A DNA stretch of 64,000 nt from a bacterium. GTDB lineage: Bacteria; Zhuqueibacterota; Zhuqueibacteria; Residuimicrobiales; Oceaniaggregativiventaceae. The notes beneath the pieces are model-generated. The model made no database searches and was not told the DNA's origin. It saw nothing but the letters and a program-made list of their open reading frames with translations. The stretch is taken from contig JAKQNP010000002.1 in assembly GCA_029565675.1 (NCBI GenBank), forward strand, positions 310,001-374,000. Direction: 5' to 3'. The position numbers and the translations under genes were made by a program. Position 1 is the first letter of the stretch. Every line of letters begins with the position of its first letter. Shown here piece by piece: positions 1 to 8,303 of this stretch.

Positions 1-1
1 C

Positions 2-223
<222 letters not shown>

Positions 224-392
224 CGCAACTCTCGCAAGCCTGAACAAAGATCGGCCGTTCCACTGGCCCGACTGTATCAAATTGACACACTCGAGACGCA
301 ATGGATGTATCAAAAGAATACACTCCGCAGTTTTCAATTGTTCTGATTTGAGTTAAATCAATATTAAACAATTGCCAAAATCTCCCGATCCC

Positions 393-408
393 TGGCATGC
401 ACTTTGCG
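393..408 (+). promoter_or_regulatory. Candidate sigma-54 (-24/-12) promoter
   Basis: TGGCATGCACTTTGCG keeps the invariant GG and GC dinucleotides exactly 10 bases apart and matches the TGGCACG-N4-TTGCA consensus at all but two positions. It lies 45 bases before the start at 453 and on the same strand. No competing sigma-70 pair stands out here. Chance matches of this quality do occur, so it remains a candidate. Confidence 0.55.
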
Positions 409-452
409 CTGCAATGGACAGGGTCTTAGTCGGCCACGGAGGAGGAGAAAAG

Positions 453-755
453 ATGAAACGAATTGGAATTGTGTTGTCGCTGTTTCTGTTTGTCGCTGCT
501 GCTGCAGCAACCCACAGCAATTGGCAATTGGATTCCAGCGAGATTGTTCTACCGGTTATCGTTTTCAATCCTCCTCAAATCCCGGATTCGCTGTCTGCCT
601 GGACAGCGGATATTGGGAGAACGACTGGCGACAGCAATCGCACAGAGTTGGCAAAGCCAGCCGAGATCGATGTCCGTCCGGATGGGATCGCAATTCCGGT
701 TGTCAACACCCTCACGTTGCCATCTGAATCGACACCGATCAACAAGCGCGATTAG
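453..755 (+). CDS. Small exported protein of unknown function
   Basis: The product has 100 residues. The start at 453 follows a strong ribosome site (GGAGGAG at about 439-445) and opens a clear signal peptide, MKRIGIVLSLFLFVAAAAAT, with probable cleavage near residue 19. The mature part is about 80 residues, rich in Pro, Ser, Thr and Asp, with no cysteine and no recognisable domain. It stands alone, with a sigma-54-type promoter in front and a strong terminator behind, so it looks like an independently controlled monocistronic gene. I do not recognise the family. A longer frame upstream (from 372) is rejected because it lacks a ribosome site and would bury the signal peptide. Confidence 0.65.
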   Translation: MKRIGIVLSLFLFVAAAAATHSNWQLDSSEIVLPVIVFNPPQIPDSLSAWTADIGRTTGDSNRTELAKPAEIDVRPDGIAIPVVNTLTLPSESTPINKRD

Positions 756-780
756 CCCTGTCATTTTTCTCTCCTTCCAA

Positions 781-815
781 AAGCGGCGATGTACCCGGCA
801 TCGCCGCTTTTTTTG
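781..815 (+). terminator. Rho-independent terminator
   Basis: AAGCGGCGATG and CATCGCCGCTT form an 11-bp stem around a short loop, directly followed by a run of T residues. It ends the transcript of the small exported protein, 26 bases after its stop codon. Confidence 0.85.
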
Positions 816-893
816 TCCTCCTTTTCAGTGGCTGAAAAATTGGCCGATTGTTGATCCGGGTAAAAAAATCTAACCGAATTTATTCAATTCTCA

Positions 894-922
894 TTGACTT
901 GCGATTTGGGATTGATTAATTT
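894..922 (+). promoter_or_regulatory. Weak candidate promoter for the lipoprotein at 981
   Basis: TTGACT at 894-899 matches the -35 consensus in five of six bases and is followed after 17 bases by TAATTT, a poor -10. It lies 59 bases before the start codon in an A+T-rich leader. Confidence 0.35.
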
Positions 923-980
923 GTTGCGGATTACCGAAACGGAACGCGCTTGATCTGACCCCCACAACAAGGAGAAGAAT

Positions 981-1688
981 ATGAATCGAGGTGTCCGCCT
1001 ATATCTGTCCTTTTTTGGTCTGATGGTGCTGTGTCTGCTGATGAGTTGCAGCACTGCCCACATGGCTTTACCTACAGAATTGCTGGATTCATCGGAAATG
1101 CTGGTTTGTAATGGCCGGGGTGGTTTTGACGAAACTTTCACCATGGGATCCTATCAGGTACAAAATGTAAAAAGAGGGTGGACGAAAAAGAACGAATGGG
1201 GTTTTATCGGCTATTCAAGTTCAAATACCAAACAGCAGTTTGAATTCAGTTTGATTTCACCGACAGGCGAACGATGGCAGGGACAGGCGGCCACCAATTT
1301 AAAACAAAAAGAACTCGAAGGTCAGGCATGGGGTGGTCAACTGGAGATCGCTCTTTCCGAACAGGAGAATTTCGTCGTTCGATGCAGCGGTCCATCGACC
1401 TGGACCCTGGTCCTCGTTTTGAACAGCAAAAAGAATCTGCATGATGGGATCTACACCAACACCGAGCAAAACTACGTGATTAGAGGCACTCACAAACTGT
1501 CGGGATCGCCCATGCCTCTGACTGACGCGACAGGATATGTGATCAGTTTCAACGGCGAGGTCCTGGCCGCCGTCGAAGTGATCAATGACGGCGCTGTCTG
1601 GTTCAGCAAAAAGCTTTCGAATGCCGAGCGCGATCAATTGGCTGCCGCTGCTGCCGCACTGCTGCTCTATCGGGATCTGGATGCATGA
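981..1688 (+). CDS. Putative lipoprotein of unknown function
   Basis: The product has 235 residues. The start is supported by AAGGAGAAG just upstream. The N-terminus has a hydrophobic helix ending in a lipobox (LCLLMSC, Cys at about residue 22), so the mature protein is probably lipid-anchored and faces the periplasm or the cell surface. The body is mixed alpha/beta with no motif I recognise. A Leu/Ala-rich end (QLAAAAAALLLYRDLDA) looks helical. It is followed after 215 bases by another exported protein on the same strand, and the two may work together. No function is proposed. Confidence 0.7.
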   Translation: MNRGVRLYLSFFGLMVLCLLMSCSTAHMALPTELLDSSEMLVCNGRGGFDETFTMGSYQVQNVKRGWTKKNEWGFIGYSSSNTKQQFEFSLISPTGERWQGQAATNLKQKELEGQAWGGQLEIALSEQENFVVRCSGPSTWTLVLVLNSKKNLHDGIYTNTEQNYVIRGTHKLSGSPMPLTDATGYVISFNGEVLAAVEVINDGAVWFSKKLSNAERDQLAAAAAALLLYRDLDA

Positions 1689-1903
1689 ACATGAGTGACC
1701 GGTCCAGATATCCCACCATCCAGCTGCGCGATGCGAGCGCCAGTGCGGATGAACCATTTCGTTGCGAACCGCCTTGCCGCCGTTCAAATCATACACGTCA
1801 CCCCGTTTTCGGCCAGCTTTGTCTGCAAGGCAATGCGAGCAGATGCAAAGCTGAAATTGCTGGCGTTGAACCTTATTTTGGTTAATCCTTGGGAGATCCA
1901 AAC

Positions 1904-2686
1904 ATGAAAAAGCTGCTGTTTGTGATGCTGGCGGTTTTATGCGGATCCATTGCGGGCACGGCTCAAATCAATCGTCTGGATATCGACGACAATTTCCACG
2001 AGCTGGACTCTGAAGAGTTGACCCTGCGCTTCTTCAATGCGTTGGATGGTCTGCCGATTCCCGATGCCCGAGTCGCTATCGATTCAATAGGCGCTTTTGT
2101 TACCGACCGAGAAGGTGCGCTTCATTTTCCGATTCCGGAAGAGGATGGCTTTTATCGGGTGGAATTTGCCCATGCGGATTATATCCGCTCGGTTTTTCAA
2201 ATCGAAGTCATGGCCGGAACACTTTTTTTCAATCGATTCTCTGTGTCGCCTGCATTGCCGGTCGGCAGTGTCAGGGTGGTTCTGGATTGGAGTGAAGAGC
2301 CGGCGGATATCGATGCTCATCTGATCAAACAGGGGCACTATCATGTCGCCTATCACCACAAGCGAGTGAGCGAAGATGGGGTGGCGCGCCTTGATCGCGA
2401 TGATCGAGATGGGTATGGACCAGAAACCATCACGATAAAACAGATCGATCGCACCAGCGATTATCTCTATTTTTTGCAGGATTATAGCAATCGGAATAAT
2501 CGCGACAGCCATCGATTATCCGAATCAAGAGCGACTGTCAAGGTATTCGGCAACCGCAATGAACTGCTGCAGGTCATCCAGGTTCCGCAGTTTCAAAGCG
2601 GCACCTATTGGCCGGTTTTTCGCATCAGCAATGGTCGAATCGTCTTGTTGAACGCTTCTCTGACCAATGCGGCTCCTGAGCTCTGA
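1904..2686 (+). CDS. Exported protein with a DUF2135/YfaP-like domain
   Basis: The product has 260 residues. The start at 1904 follows GGGAG and opens a signal peptide, MKKLLFVMLAVLCGSIAGTA. Residues ~35-105 resemble a carboxypeptidase-regulatory-like beta sandwich (PIPDARVAIDSIGAFVTDRE). Residues ~125-200 carry the pattern DIDAHL, then LDRDDRDGYGPETITI, which is the signature of the DUF2135/YfaP group: an acidic D-x-D-x-H site and an LDxDDxxGxGPE loop that probably binds a cation. Members are periplasmic or surface proteins of unclear role, so no enzyme activity is assigned. It may be co-transcribed with the lipoprotein before it. The next gene runs towards it on the other strand and ends 44 bases away. 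Confidence 0.7.
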   Translation: MKKLLFVMLAVLCGSIAGTAQINRLDIDDNFHELDSEELTLRFFNALDGLPIPDARVAIDSIGAFVTDREGALHFPIPEEDGFYRVEFAHADYIRSVFQIEVMAGTLFFNRFSVSPALPVGSVRVVLDWSEEPADIDAHLIKQGHYHVAYHHKRVSEDGVARLDRDDRDGYGPETITIKQIDRTSDYLYFLQDYSNRNNRDSHRLSESRATVKVFGNRNELLQVIQVPQFQSGTYWPVFRISNGRIVLLNASLTNAAPEL

Positions 2687-2729
2687 GCGAGATCGAATCG
2701 AAGCATGGCGAGCGCAGTTCTGCCGCTGC

Positions 2730-4640
2730 TTAATCCGGCATTCGGGCGATGATGGTCATGTTCGCGTGATTGAAAAAGTTCTTGCCTTCAGCTCTATAGA
2801 GAAAATCGAGCCGGCTTCGGTAAGCATCGGCGATTTTTCCGCGCACCATTTTGAGTGTGCTGTTGAGCAAATGGTTTTGTTCGGTAAAACCTTCTCCCAG
2901 CACCGCCACAGCCGCGGGAAGCCACTTGGCTGGAAATAATTTTTTTCCGACGCACATTTTTTCAAAGTCGTCGAGCGCTTGTTTTAAAAGCTGCAAGGCC
3001 GCGTGTTGTCCCTCTTCGGTTCGGCAGGAAACACCTTGCCCGTCGAGTCGTGCCAGCAAATGCTCGCGGTTGGGAACCAGCAGCGCAACGGTATAAGGCG
3101 ACTGGTTGTTGTACAGCATCACCTGATCGATCAAAGGGGACGAAGAGATCATCGCTTCTTCGATGCCTTCTGGACTGTATTTTTCGCCGTCGTCGCTGAT
3201 CAAGAGGCTTTTTTCTCGGCCCAGCACATAGAGAAAACGATCGGAGTCGATGTAGCCGATATCGCCGGTATAGAGCCAACCGTCCCGCAACGCCTCAGCG
3301 GTGGCGCTTTCGTTGCGCCAGTAACCCGCCATGACATTTTCCCCTTGCACGACGATTTCACCTTTTTGTCCTGCCGGCATTTCACGGCCGTTTTCATCGC
3401 AAATCTTGACCTTCACATTGGGCGCGATCTGCCCGGAAGAACCCAGCTTGTGGCATTTGGGGACATTGGCTGAAATGATGGGCGACGCTTCGCTGAGGCC
3501 ATAGCCCTGCAGCATCGGGATGCCGAGTGCATAGAAAAATTTTTGCAGTTCGATATCCAGAAGAGCACCGCCGCCAATGAAAAATTCGAGTCGGCCGCCG
3601 AAATTCTCGCGAATTTTGCTGAACAAAATCTTGTCGTACAACCCGATCAAAGGCTTGTAAAGTGCTCTCAAACCTTTTCCGCGGTTGTGTCCCAGACCAT
3701 TGTAGCGATAAGCTGCCTTAAGCGCTTGTTGAAAGAGCTTTTCCGCCCGCTTGCCTTTTTGCCGAATGCCTTTCTCGATGTTTTTACGAAAATTTTGTGC
3801 CAGAGACGGTACGCTCAGCAAAAAGACAGGACGGCTTTCCCGAATGTTCAGCGGTATGTTGCGCAGAGATTCCATGGGTGTTCGACCGATCTGAGTTGAA
3901 GCCAGGCTGGCACCGTTCTTCATCAGCGTATAAATTCCGGCGGTATGGGCAAAAGAATGGTCCCAGGGCAGAATCAACAGCGATACATAATGCTGCGGAA
4001 TCGGCAACAATCCGCTTGCTTGTTCCACATTGGCGGTATAGTTCCGATGTGTCAGTACGATGCCCTTGGGATCAGCGGTGGTGCCGGAAGTGTAACAGAT
4101 GTTTGCCGGATCGTTTTCCTGCACACTTTGCCACCGCTCTTCGAAAAGAGATCGATTGTGCTGCAAGTACTCCTGTCCGCCGAGCACAAGATCCTGTAAT
4201 GCCATTTCGTCGCTGTCAAGTTCAGTGCCGGTCTCGAAAATGATGAGGCGTTCGAGCTCGGGAAGATCTTTTTTGATTTCTTGAACCTTGATAGCCTGAG
4301 ATGCCGAAGCGAAAACCATGCGGGAACTGGAGTGGGCCAGGCGAAACTTGAGGTCAGCTTTTTCCAGTTTAATGGACAGCGGCACATTGATCGCACCGGT
4401 GTGCAAAATACCGAGTTCGGCAATCACCCAGTCATTGCGGCCTTCGGAGAGCAGGGCAATGCGGTCACCTTTGTTCACCCCCAACGCCAAGAGTCCGGCA
4501 GCAACTTCGGTTACCGCTTTCTGGACCTGGCTGAATGTGGTGCCCTCATAGGCCTTGTCCGTTTTCTCCCAAAGAAAGATATTGTCAGGGAAAAGCTCGA
4601 CACTGGTATGGAACATCTGGCAGAGGGTTCTTTGGATCAC
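2730..4640 (-). CDS. Long-chain acyl-CoA synthetase (AMP-forming)
   Basis: The product has 636 residues. A GTG at 4640 is chosen as the start because AAAGGAGG lies just before it; the longer ATG frame at 4691 has no such site. ANL-family signatures are in order: the P-loop YTSGTTADPKG (~183-193), the adenylate-binding GYGLSEASP (~380-388), DGWLYTGDIG (~453-462), and the hinge and C-terminal region with GREKSLLISDDGEKYSP. The long linker between the P-loop and GYGLSE fits the FadD15-like class acting on long-chain fatty acids. It would activate fatty acids with ATP and CoA at the cytoplasmic face of the membrane. The gene is divergent from dnaG and appears monocistronic. The exact chain-length preference cannot be read from the sequence. 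Confidence 0.9.
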   Translation of the reverse strand: MIQRTLCQMFHTSVELFPDNIFLWEKTDKAYEGTTFSQVQKAVTEVAAGLLALGVNKGDRIALLSEGRNDWVIAELGILHTGAINVPLSIKLEKADLKFRLAHSSSRMVFASASQAIKVQEIKKDLPELERLIIFETGTELDSDEMALQDLVLGGQEYLQHNRSLFEERWQSVQENDPANICYTSGTTADPKGIVLTHRNYTANVEQASGLLPIPQHYVSLLILPWDHSFAHTAGIYTLMKNGASLASTQIGRTPMESLRNIPLNIRESRPVFLLSVPSLAQNFRKNIEKGIRQKGKRAEKLFQQALKAAYRYNGLGHNRGKGLRALYKPLIGLYDKILFSKIRENFGGRLEFFIGGGALLDIELQKFFYALGIPMLQGYGLSEASPIISANVPKCHKLGSSGQIAPNVKVKICDENGREMPAGQKGEIVVQGENVMAGYWRNESATAEALRDGWLYTGDIGYIDSDRFLYVLGREKSLLISDDGEKYSPEGIEEAMISSSPLIDQVMLYNNQSPYTVALLVPNREHLLARLDGQGVSCRTEEGQHAALQLLKQALDDFEKMCVGKKLFPAKWLPAAVAVLGEGFTEQNHLLNSTLKMVRGKIADAYRSRLDFLYRAEGKNFFNHANMTIIARMPD

Positions 4641-4788
4641 GACTAGCCTCCTTTTTCGATCGGTGAATTTCGGTGCGGGACGATCGGGCATTGTTCAAGA
4701 TATAGTTTTTTTGCCATCAAAAGCAAGAATTATTCGATTTTTGCGTACAAATCCTTCCATCCTGGTCGATTAAAGGCAAAATAAAGAG

Positions 4789-4817
4789 TTGCTGCAGTCG
4801 GCAGAGTTCTGTATCTT
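4789..4817 (+). promoter_or_regulatory. Weak candidate promoter for dnaG
   Basis: TTGCTG at 4789-4794 and TATCTT at 4812-4817 are separated by 17 bases, 93 bases before the chosen dnaG start, within the 269-bp divergent intergenic region. Both hexamers are imperfect. Confidence 0.3.
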
Positions 4818-4909
4818 CTGAGCAGAACTTGATCAAAGGTGTCTGCATGGATTCCAGTGCATGGCACGGTGTTCGGCAGACGATTGTCCATACGGGGTCA
4901 TCGAGTAAA

Positions 4910-6727
4910 ATGTCCAGCCATATCCCTCCAGATAAAATCGAAGAGGTGCGCCAGGCCAGCGATATCGTCGAGGTCGTATCCGGGTATTTGAGCTTGCGTT
5001 CGAGCGGCAAGAACCACTTTGGTTTGTGCCCTTTTCACACGGAAAAGACACCTTCATTCAGCGTCAATACGGAAATGCAAATTTTTCACTGTTTTGGTTG
5101 CGGCGCTGGCGGAAATGTTTTTACCTTCATCATGATGATCGAAAAGATCACCTTTCCTGAAGCGGTGCGCAGATTGGCCCAGCAAGCGGGTATCGTCCTG
5201 CCCGAGGATGAGAAGGATCTTGATGACCTGCGGGAGAAAGAGGCGCTTTTTATCGCCAACACGGCCGCACATGAGTTTTTCAGCAACAACTTGCTCACTC
5301 GTCCGGAAGGCGAGGCTGCACGCGCCTACCTGCAGGCGCGGGGAATCGATGAGCGCATGATGCAGGCCTATGGCCTTGGGTTCGCTCTCGACTCATGGGA
5401 CGGTTTGATCCGCCATGCCTCTGAAAAGAATATTTCCGAAGAGTTGTTGCTGCGTGCCGGGCTGGTGATCCACAATGAAAGCGGAAGAGTCTATGACCGT
5501 TTTCGCAATCGCATAACCTTTGCGGTTCACAGCATCAGCGGTCAGCTCGTCGCCTTTGGCGCACGCCGGCTGAATGAAGACGAAGATTCGCCCAAGTATA
5601 TCAATTCTCCGGAAACAGAGATTTACCAAAAGCGCTACACCCTCTATGGTCTATATTGGGCGCGTGAGGCGGTTCGCAAAAACCAACGCGTCGTCTTTGT
5701 CGAGGGATATACCGATGTGATCAGTCTGGTCGAAGCGGGTTTAAAAGAGGTCGTCGCCACCTCGGGCACGTCGCTGACCGAAGAACATGCCCGCCTGATC
5801 CGCCGTTACACTCAGCGGGTGTTTTTGCTGTACGACGCGGATTCCGCCGGCGCCCAGGCAACCGTCAGGGGAGCGGATATCCTGCTGGAAAACGGTCTTG
5901 ATGTTGCCGTCTGCACCTTGCCGGCAGGCAACGATCCAGACGATTTCGCCCGTCGACATGGCCGCAAAGGTGTCGAGAAGATGCTCGAGTCCGCTCGCTC
6001 CTTGATGGACCACAAAATCGATCAGTTCAACAGTTCAGGACAAATGCACAGCGCTGTGCAGCGAGCCGAAGCCACCCGCACGCTGCTGGTATCGGTGGCC
6101 AAAGTCGAGGATCGGTTGCAGCAATCGTATCTGCTCCGCGAACTGGCGGCCAAACTGCAGGTGGAAGAATCGATTTTGTGGAGCGAATTGCGCAAGCTCA
6201 ATCGCCGCGTTAAACGCCATGCCGATCAAGAGAGCAAATCACCAGCCGAGGAGAACAAATATTTCCTCACCAAACGCGGTGCGGCTGAGTTGGGCATCCT
6301 GGAGGTCATCCTCTTGTATCCTGAATATACTGAAAAGTTGATGCAAGTGCTGCATTACAGCGATTTCATCAACACAGAAATTGCGCGAATTTTTCAGAGC
6401 GTCGAAGGTGAGCTGCTGAATCACCAAGGGTATGACCCACAACACTATTTGGCGAGCATCGAAGATCCCGTTATTGCTCGGACCCTGGCCTCCCGAATCG
6501 ACAAGCGCGTCCCTAAATTTGCGGAAAAATTCGCGCTCGATTGTATCGTTTCTCTCAAGCTCGTTCAGGTGCGCGAACAGATCGATGTGTTGCGTCTCGA
6601 AATGCGCCAACAACAGACCGATAAAACCAATATCCATCCATACCTCGAGCGTATTCACCAATTGGAAAAGCAAAAAACCCTCATCGAGTCGCGCAAAGAA
6701 TGGTACATAACCGAGCTGTTCAAATGA
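4910..6727 (+). CDS. dnaG: DNA primase DnaG
   Basis: The product has 605 residues from the start at 4910, chosen because MSSHIPPDKIEEVRQASDIV aligns with the usual DnaG N-terminus; ATGs at 4829 and 4847 are in frame but would add an atypical extension. The CHC2 zinc ribbon is visible (C40-H43 in GLCPFH, C61-C64 in CFGC). The TOPRIM domain follows with FVEGYTDVISL (~260-270), VATSGTSLTEEHA, and the metal site LLYDADSAGAQA (~305-315). The C-terminal helical part (~430-605) should bind the replicative helicase. It makes RNA primers at the replication fork. In many genomes dnaG is followed by rpoD; here a degenerate sigma-54-activator-like gene follows instead. Confidence 0.95.
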   Translation: MSSHIPPDKIEEVRQASDIVEVVSGYLSLRSSGKNHFGLCPFHTEKTPSFSVNTEMQIFHCFGCGAGGNVFTFIMMIEKITFPEAVRRLAQQAGIVLPEDEKDLDDLREKEALFIANTAAHEFFSNNLLTRPEGEAARAYLQARGIDERMMQAYGLGFALDSWDGLIRHASEKNISEELLLRAGLVIHNESGRVYDRFRNRITFAVHSISGQLVAFGARRLNEDEDSPKYINSPETEIYQKRYTLYGLYWAREAVRKNQRVVFVEGYTDVISLVEAGLKEVVATSGTSLTEEHARLIRRYTQRVFLLYDADSAGAQATVRGADILLENGLDVAVCTLPAGNDPDDFARRHGRKGVEKMLESARSLMDHKIDQFNSSGQMHSAVQRAEATRTLLVSVAKVEDRLQQSYLLRELAAKLQVEESILWSELRKLNRRVKRHADQESKSPAEENKYFLTKRGAAELGILEVILLYPEYTEKLMQVLHYSDFINTEIARIFQSVEGELLNHQGYDPQHYLASIEDPVIARTLASRIDKRVPKFAEKFALDCIVSLKLVQVREQIDVLRLEMRQQQTDKTNIHPYLERIHQLEKQKTLIESRKEWYITELFK

Positions 6728-7129
6728 TTTTCCTCTCGCCGGTGATTCCTCCTGCTCCGCCATGCCGGTCGCTTCGCAGCTCTTCTGCGAGCAAACCGCA
6801 CAACCACCCCAAAATACAATCAAAACGACTCGGCTGATTTTCACTTGCCGTTGGGCTAAACTGCGCGCAACGATCAAGCTTGCTGATTGCCTGGCAGATT
6901 GGCCCTGTCCCGTTTGCGGGTCATGCAAGATCCGGGTCTCGGCAAATCGCAAATAATTGAGCGAAAAAGTGCAATTCTTTCGAATCCAGTTTATTTTCTT
7001 GACATTCGTCGGGGAAATAGATATATTTTTATGTGGGTTATCGCAGCAATGGGGTGTGATTCCCAACTTTCTGCCGTGCAGCGCAAGGGCGAGAGAGAGG
7101 AATTTTATTTATGTGAGGGGAGAGTTGAT
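6728..7129 (+). other. Intergenic region (402 bp) with a strong promoter
   Basis: This stretch between dnaG and the regulator gene has no convincing gene. Its main content is the near-perfect promoter at 6999-7027, followed by a ~95-base leader to the next start codon. An in-frame upstream ATG at 7031 has no ribosome site and overlaps the expected transcription start, so it is not used. No terminator for dnaG was seen. Confidence 0.6.
6999..7027 (+). promoter_or_regulatory. Strong sigma-70-type promoter
   Basis: TTGACA at 6999-7004 is a perfect -35 and TATATT at 7022-7027 is a five-of-six -10, separated by exactly 17 bases. Transcription should begin near 7034, leaving a ~95-base leader before the start codon at 7130. 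It is the best promoter match noticed in the window. Confidence 0.8.
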
Positions 7130-8065
7130 ATGACTCAGACTGTAAAGGGTGAACTCAAAGTACTCGGCAAGAGTCCGGAAATCAGCCGGGTGAGAAGAGC
7201 GATCAAGAATGCCGCCAAAATCGATGATGCCGTGCTGTTGATCGGCGAAACCGGCACAGAGAAGCGGTTTATTGCAGAACATATCCACAAGATCAGCGAT
7301 CGAAGCGAAGGACCTTTTCTCCTGATCAACTGCGGTGCCATCGGCGATACGATCGATGAAAACAAGGTTTTCAGTCTTCCGCCGAATGGCGAACCTGCCG
7401 CAGAGCCACAGCTGTTCGCCGCCAAAGGGGGTACTATCTACCTTGAGAGGATCGACAGGCTGTCGACTGCTTTGCAGAATCGCCTGTACAATTTCCTCGA
7501 TACCTGCGCTGCCCGGCAATCCAAGTTATCCCTGCACGCGCGTTTTATCTGTTCGGCTGAACCCTCGCTGGCGGCCGCGCTAGAGAGAAATGAGTTCCGC
7601 CAGGATCTGTTTCAGCGCCTCTCGGCGATTCGCATCCATGTCCCGGCCTTGCGAGAACGAAAACAAGATATCCCATTTCTGTTCAACCACGTGCTCGAGC
7701 AGTTGTGCCAGGATTACGGAAAAACGTCGCCTGCTGTCCCGTACAAGGTGTTTGACGCCATCCTCGCGTACCCCTGGCCGGGCAACATGCACGAGATGCG
7801 CAATGTGATCCGCAATCTGGTGATCATGTCGCCAGAGGGTGAGTTGTCCGCCGATTATTTGCCCTTTTACTCCAAGCCTGATCCGCTCGAATTTCTCGAA
7901 GGAACTGATATCCCCACGGCTGTCAGTGAAGTGGAAAAATATCTTATCCAAAAGGCTTTGGCCAAATATGATGGCAATCAGTCCAAAGCTGCACGGTTGC
8001 TGCAACTTTCAGAGGCAGCGCTGCGCTACAAAATGAAAAAGTATGGGTTCCCGTCTGCTCGTTGA
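7130..8065 (+). CDS. Degenerate NtrC-type (AAA+/Fis) transcriptional regulator
   Basis: The product has 311 residues; the start at 7130 follows GAGGGGAGAG. It has the shape of the central and C-terminal domains of sigma-54 activators without an N-terminal receiver. The opening LGKSPEISRVRRAI, the sensor region FRQDLFQRLSAIRIHVPALR and the C-terminal Fis-type helix-turn-helix (GNQSKAARLLQLSEAALRYK) are well kept. The ATPase core is not. The P-loop reads GETGTEKR (39-46) instead of GESGTGKE, Walker B reads IYLERID instead of the usual LFLDEI, and the sigma-54-contacting GAFTGA loop is absent between INCGAI and AKGGTI. It should still bind DNA but probably cannot remodel sigma-54 holoenzyme. It has its own strong sigma-70-type promoter and lies 238 bases before a Lon-like protease on the same strand. 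Confidence 0.8.
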   Translation: MTQTVKGELKVLGKSPEISRVRRAIKNAAKIDDAVLLIGETGTEKRFIAEHIHKISDRSEGPFLLINCGAIGDTIDENKVFSLPPNGEPAAEPQLFAAKGGTIYLERIDRLSTALQNRLYNFLDTCAARQSKLSLHARFICSAEPSLAAALERNEFRQDLFQRLSAIRIHVPALRERKQDIPFLFNHVLEQLCQDYGKTSPAVPYKVFDAILAYPWPGNMHEMRNVIRNLVIMSPEGELSADYLPFYSKPDPLEFLEGTDIPTAVSEVEKYLIQKALAKYDGNQSKAARLLQLSEAALRYKMKKYGFPSAR

Positions 8066-8303
8066 GCCCGAGAATCACCCAGGGGATAGAGCGCTGCTAA
8101 AGGCCAAACGGCTGGCAAAAGCGGAGCCGGAAAATTCGAACGTGCGACCAACAGGCGAATCGGTTGCTCTCTTCCTGCCCTGGAGAAAAGAAAACTCCAC
8201 CACCCCATGACATCAATTGGTATTCGGCTTTTCCTGGCAGAGGTGGATGCGGAAATCGCCCTGATGGATGCGCCCTTGCCGTTCGATCTGAAATGAGGTA
8301 AGT

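Noticed and set aside
1685-1907. Small frames between the lipoprotein and the DUF2135-like gene
   Set aside because: There is no ribosome site and no similarity; two competing frames overlap each other.
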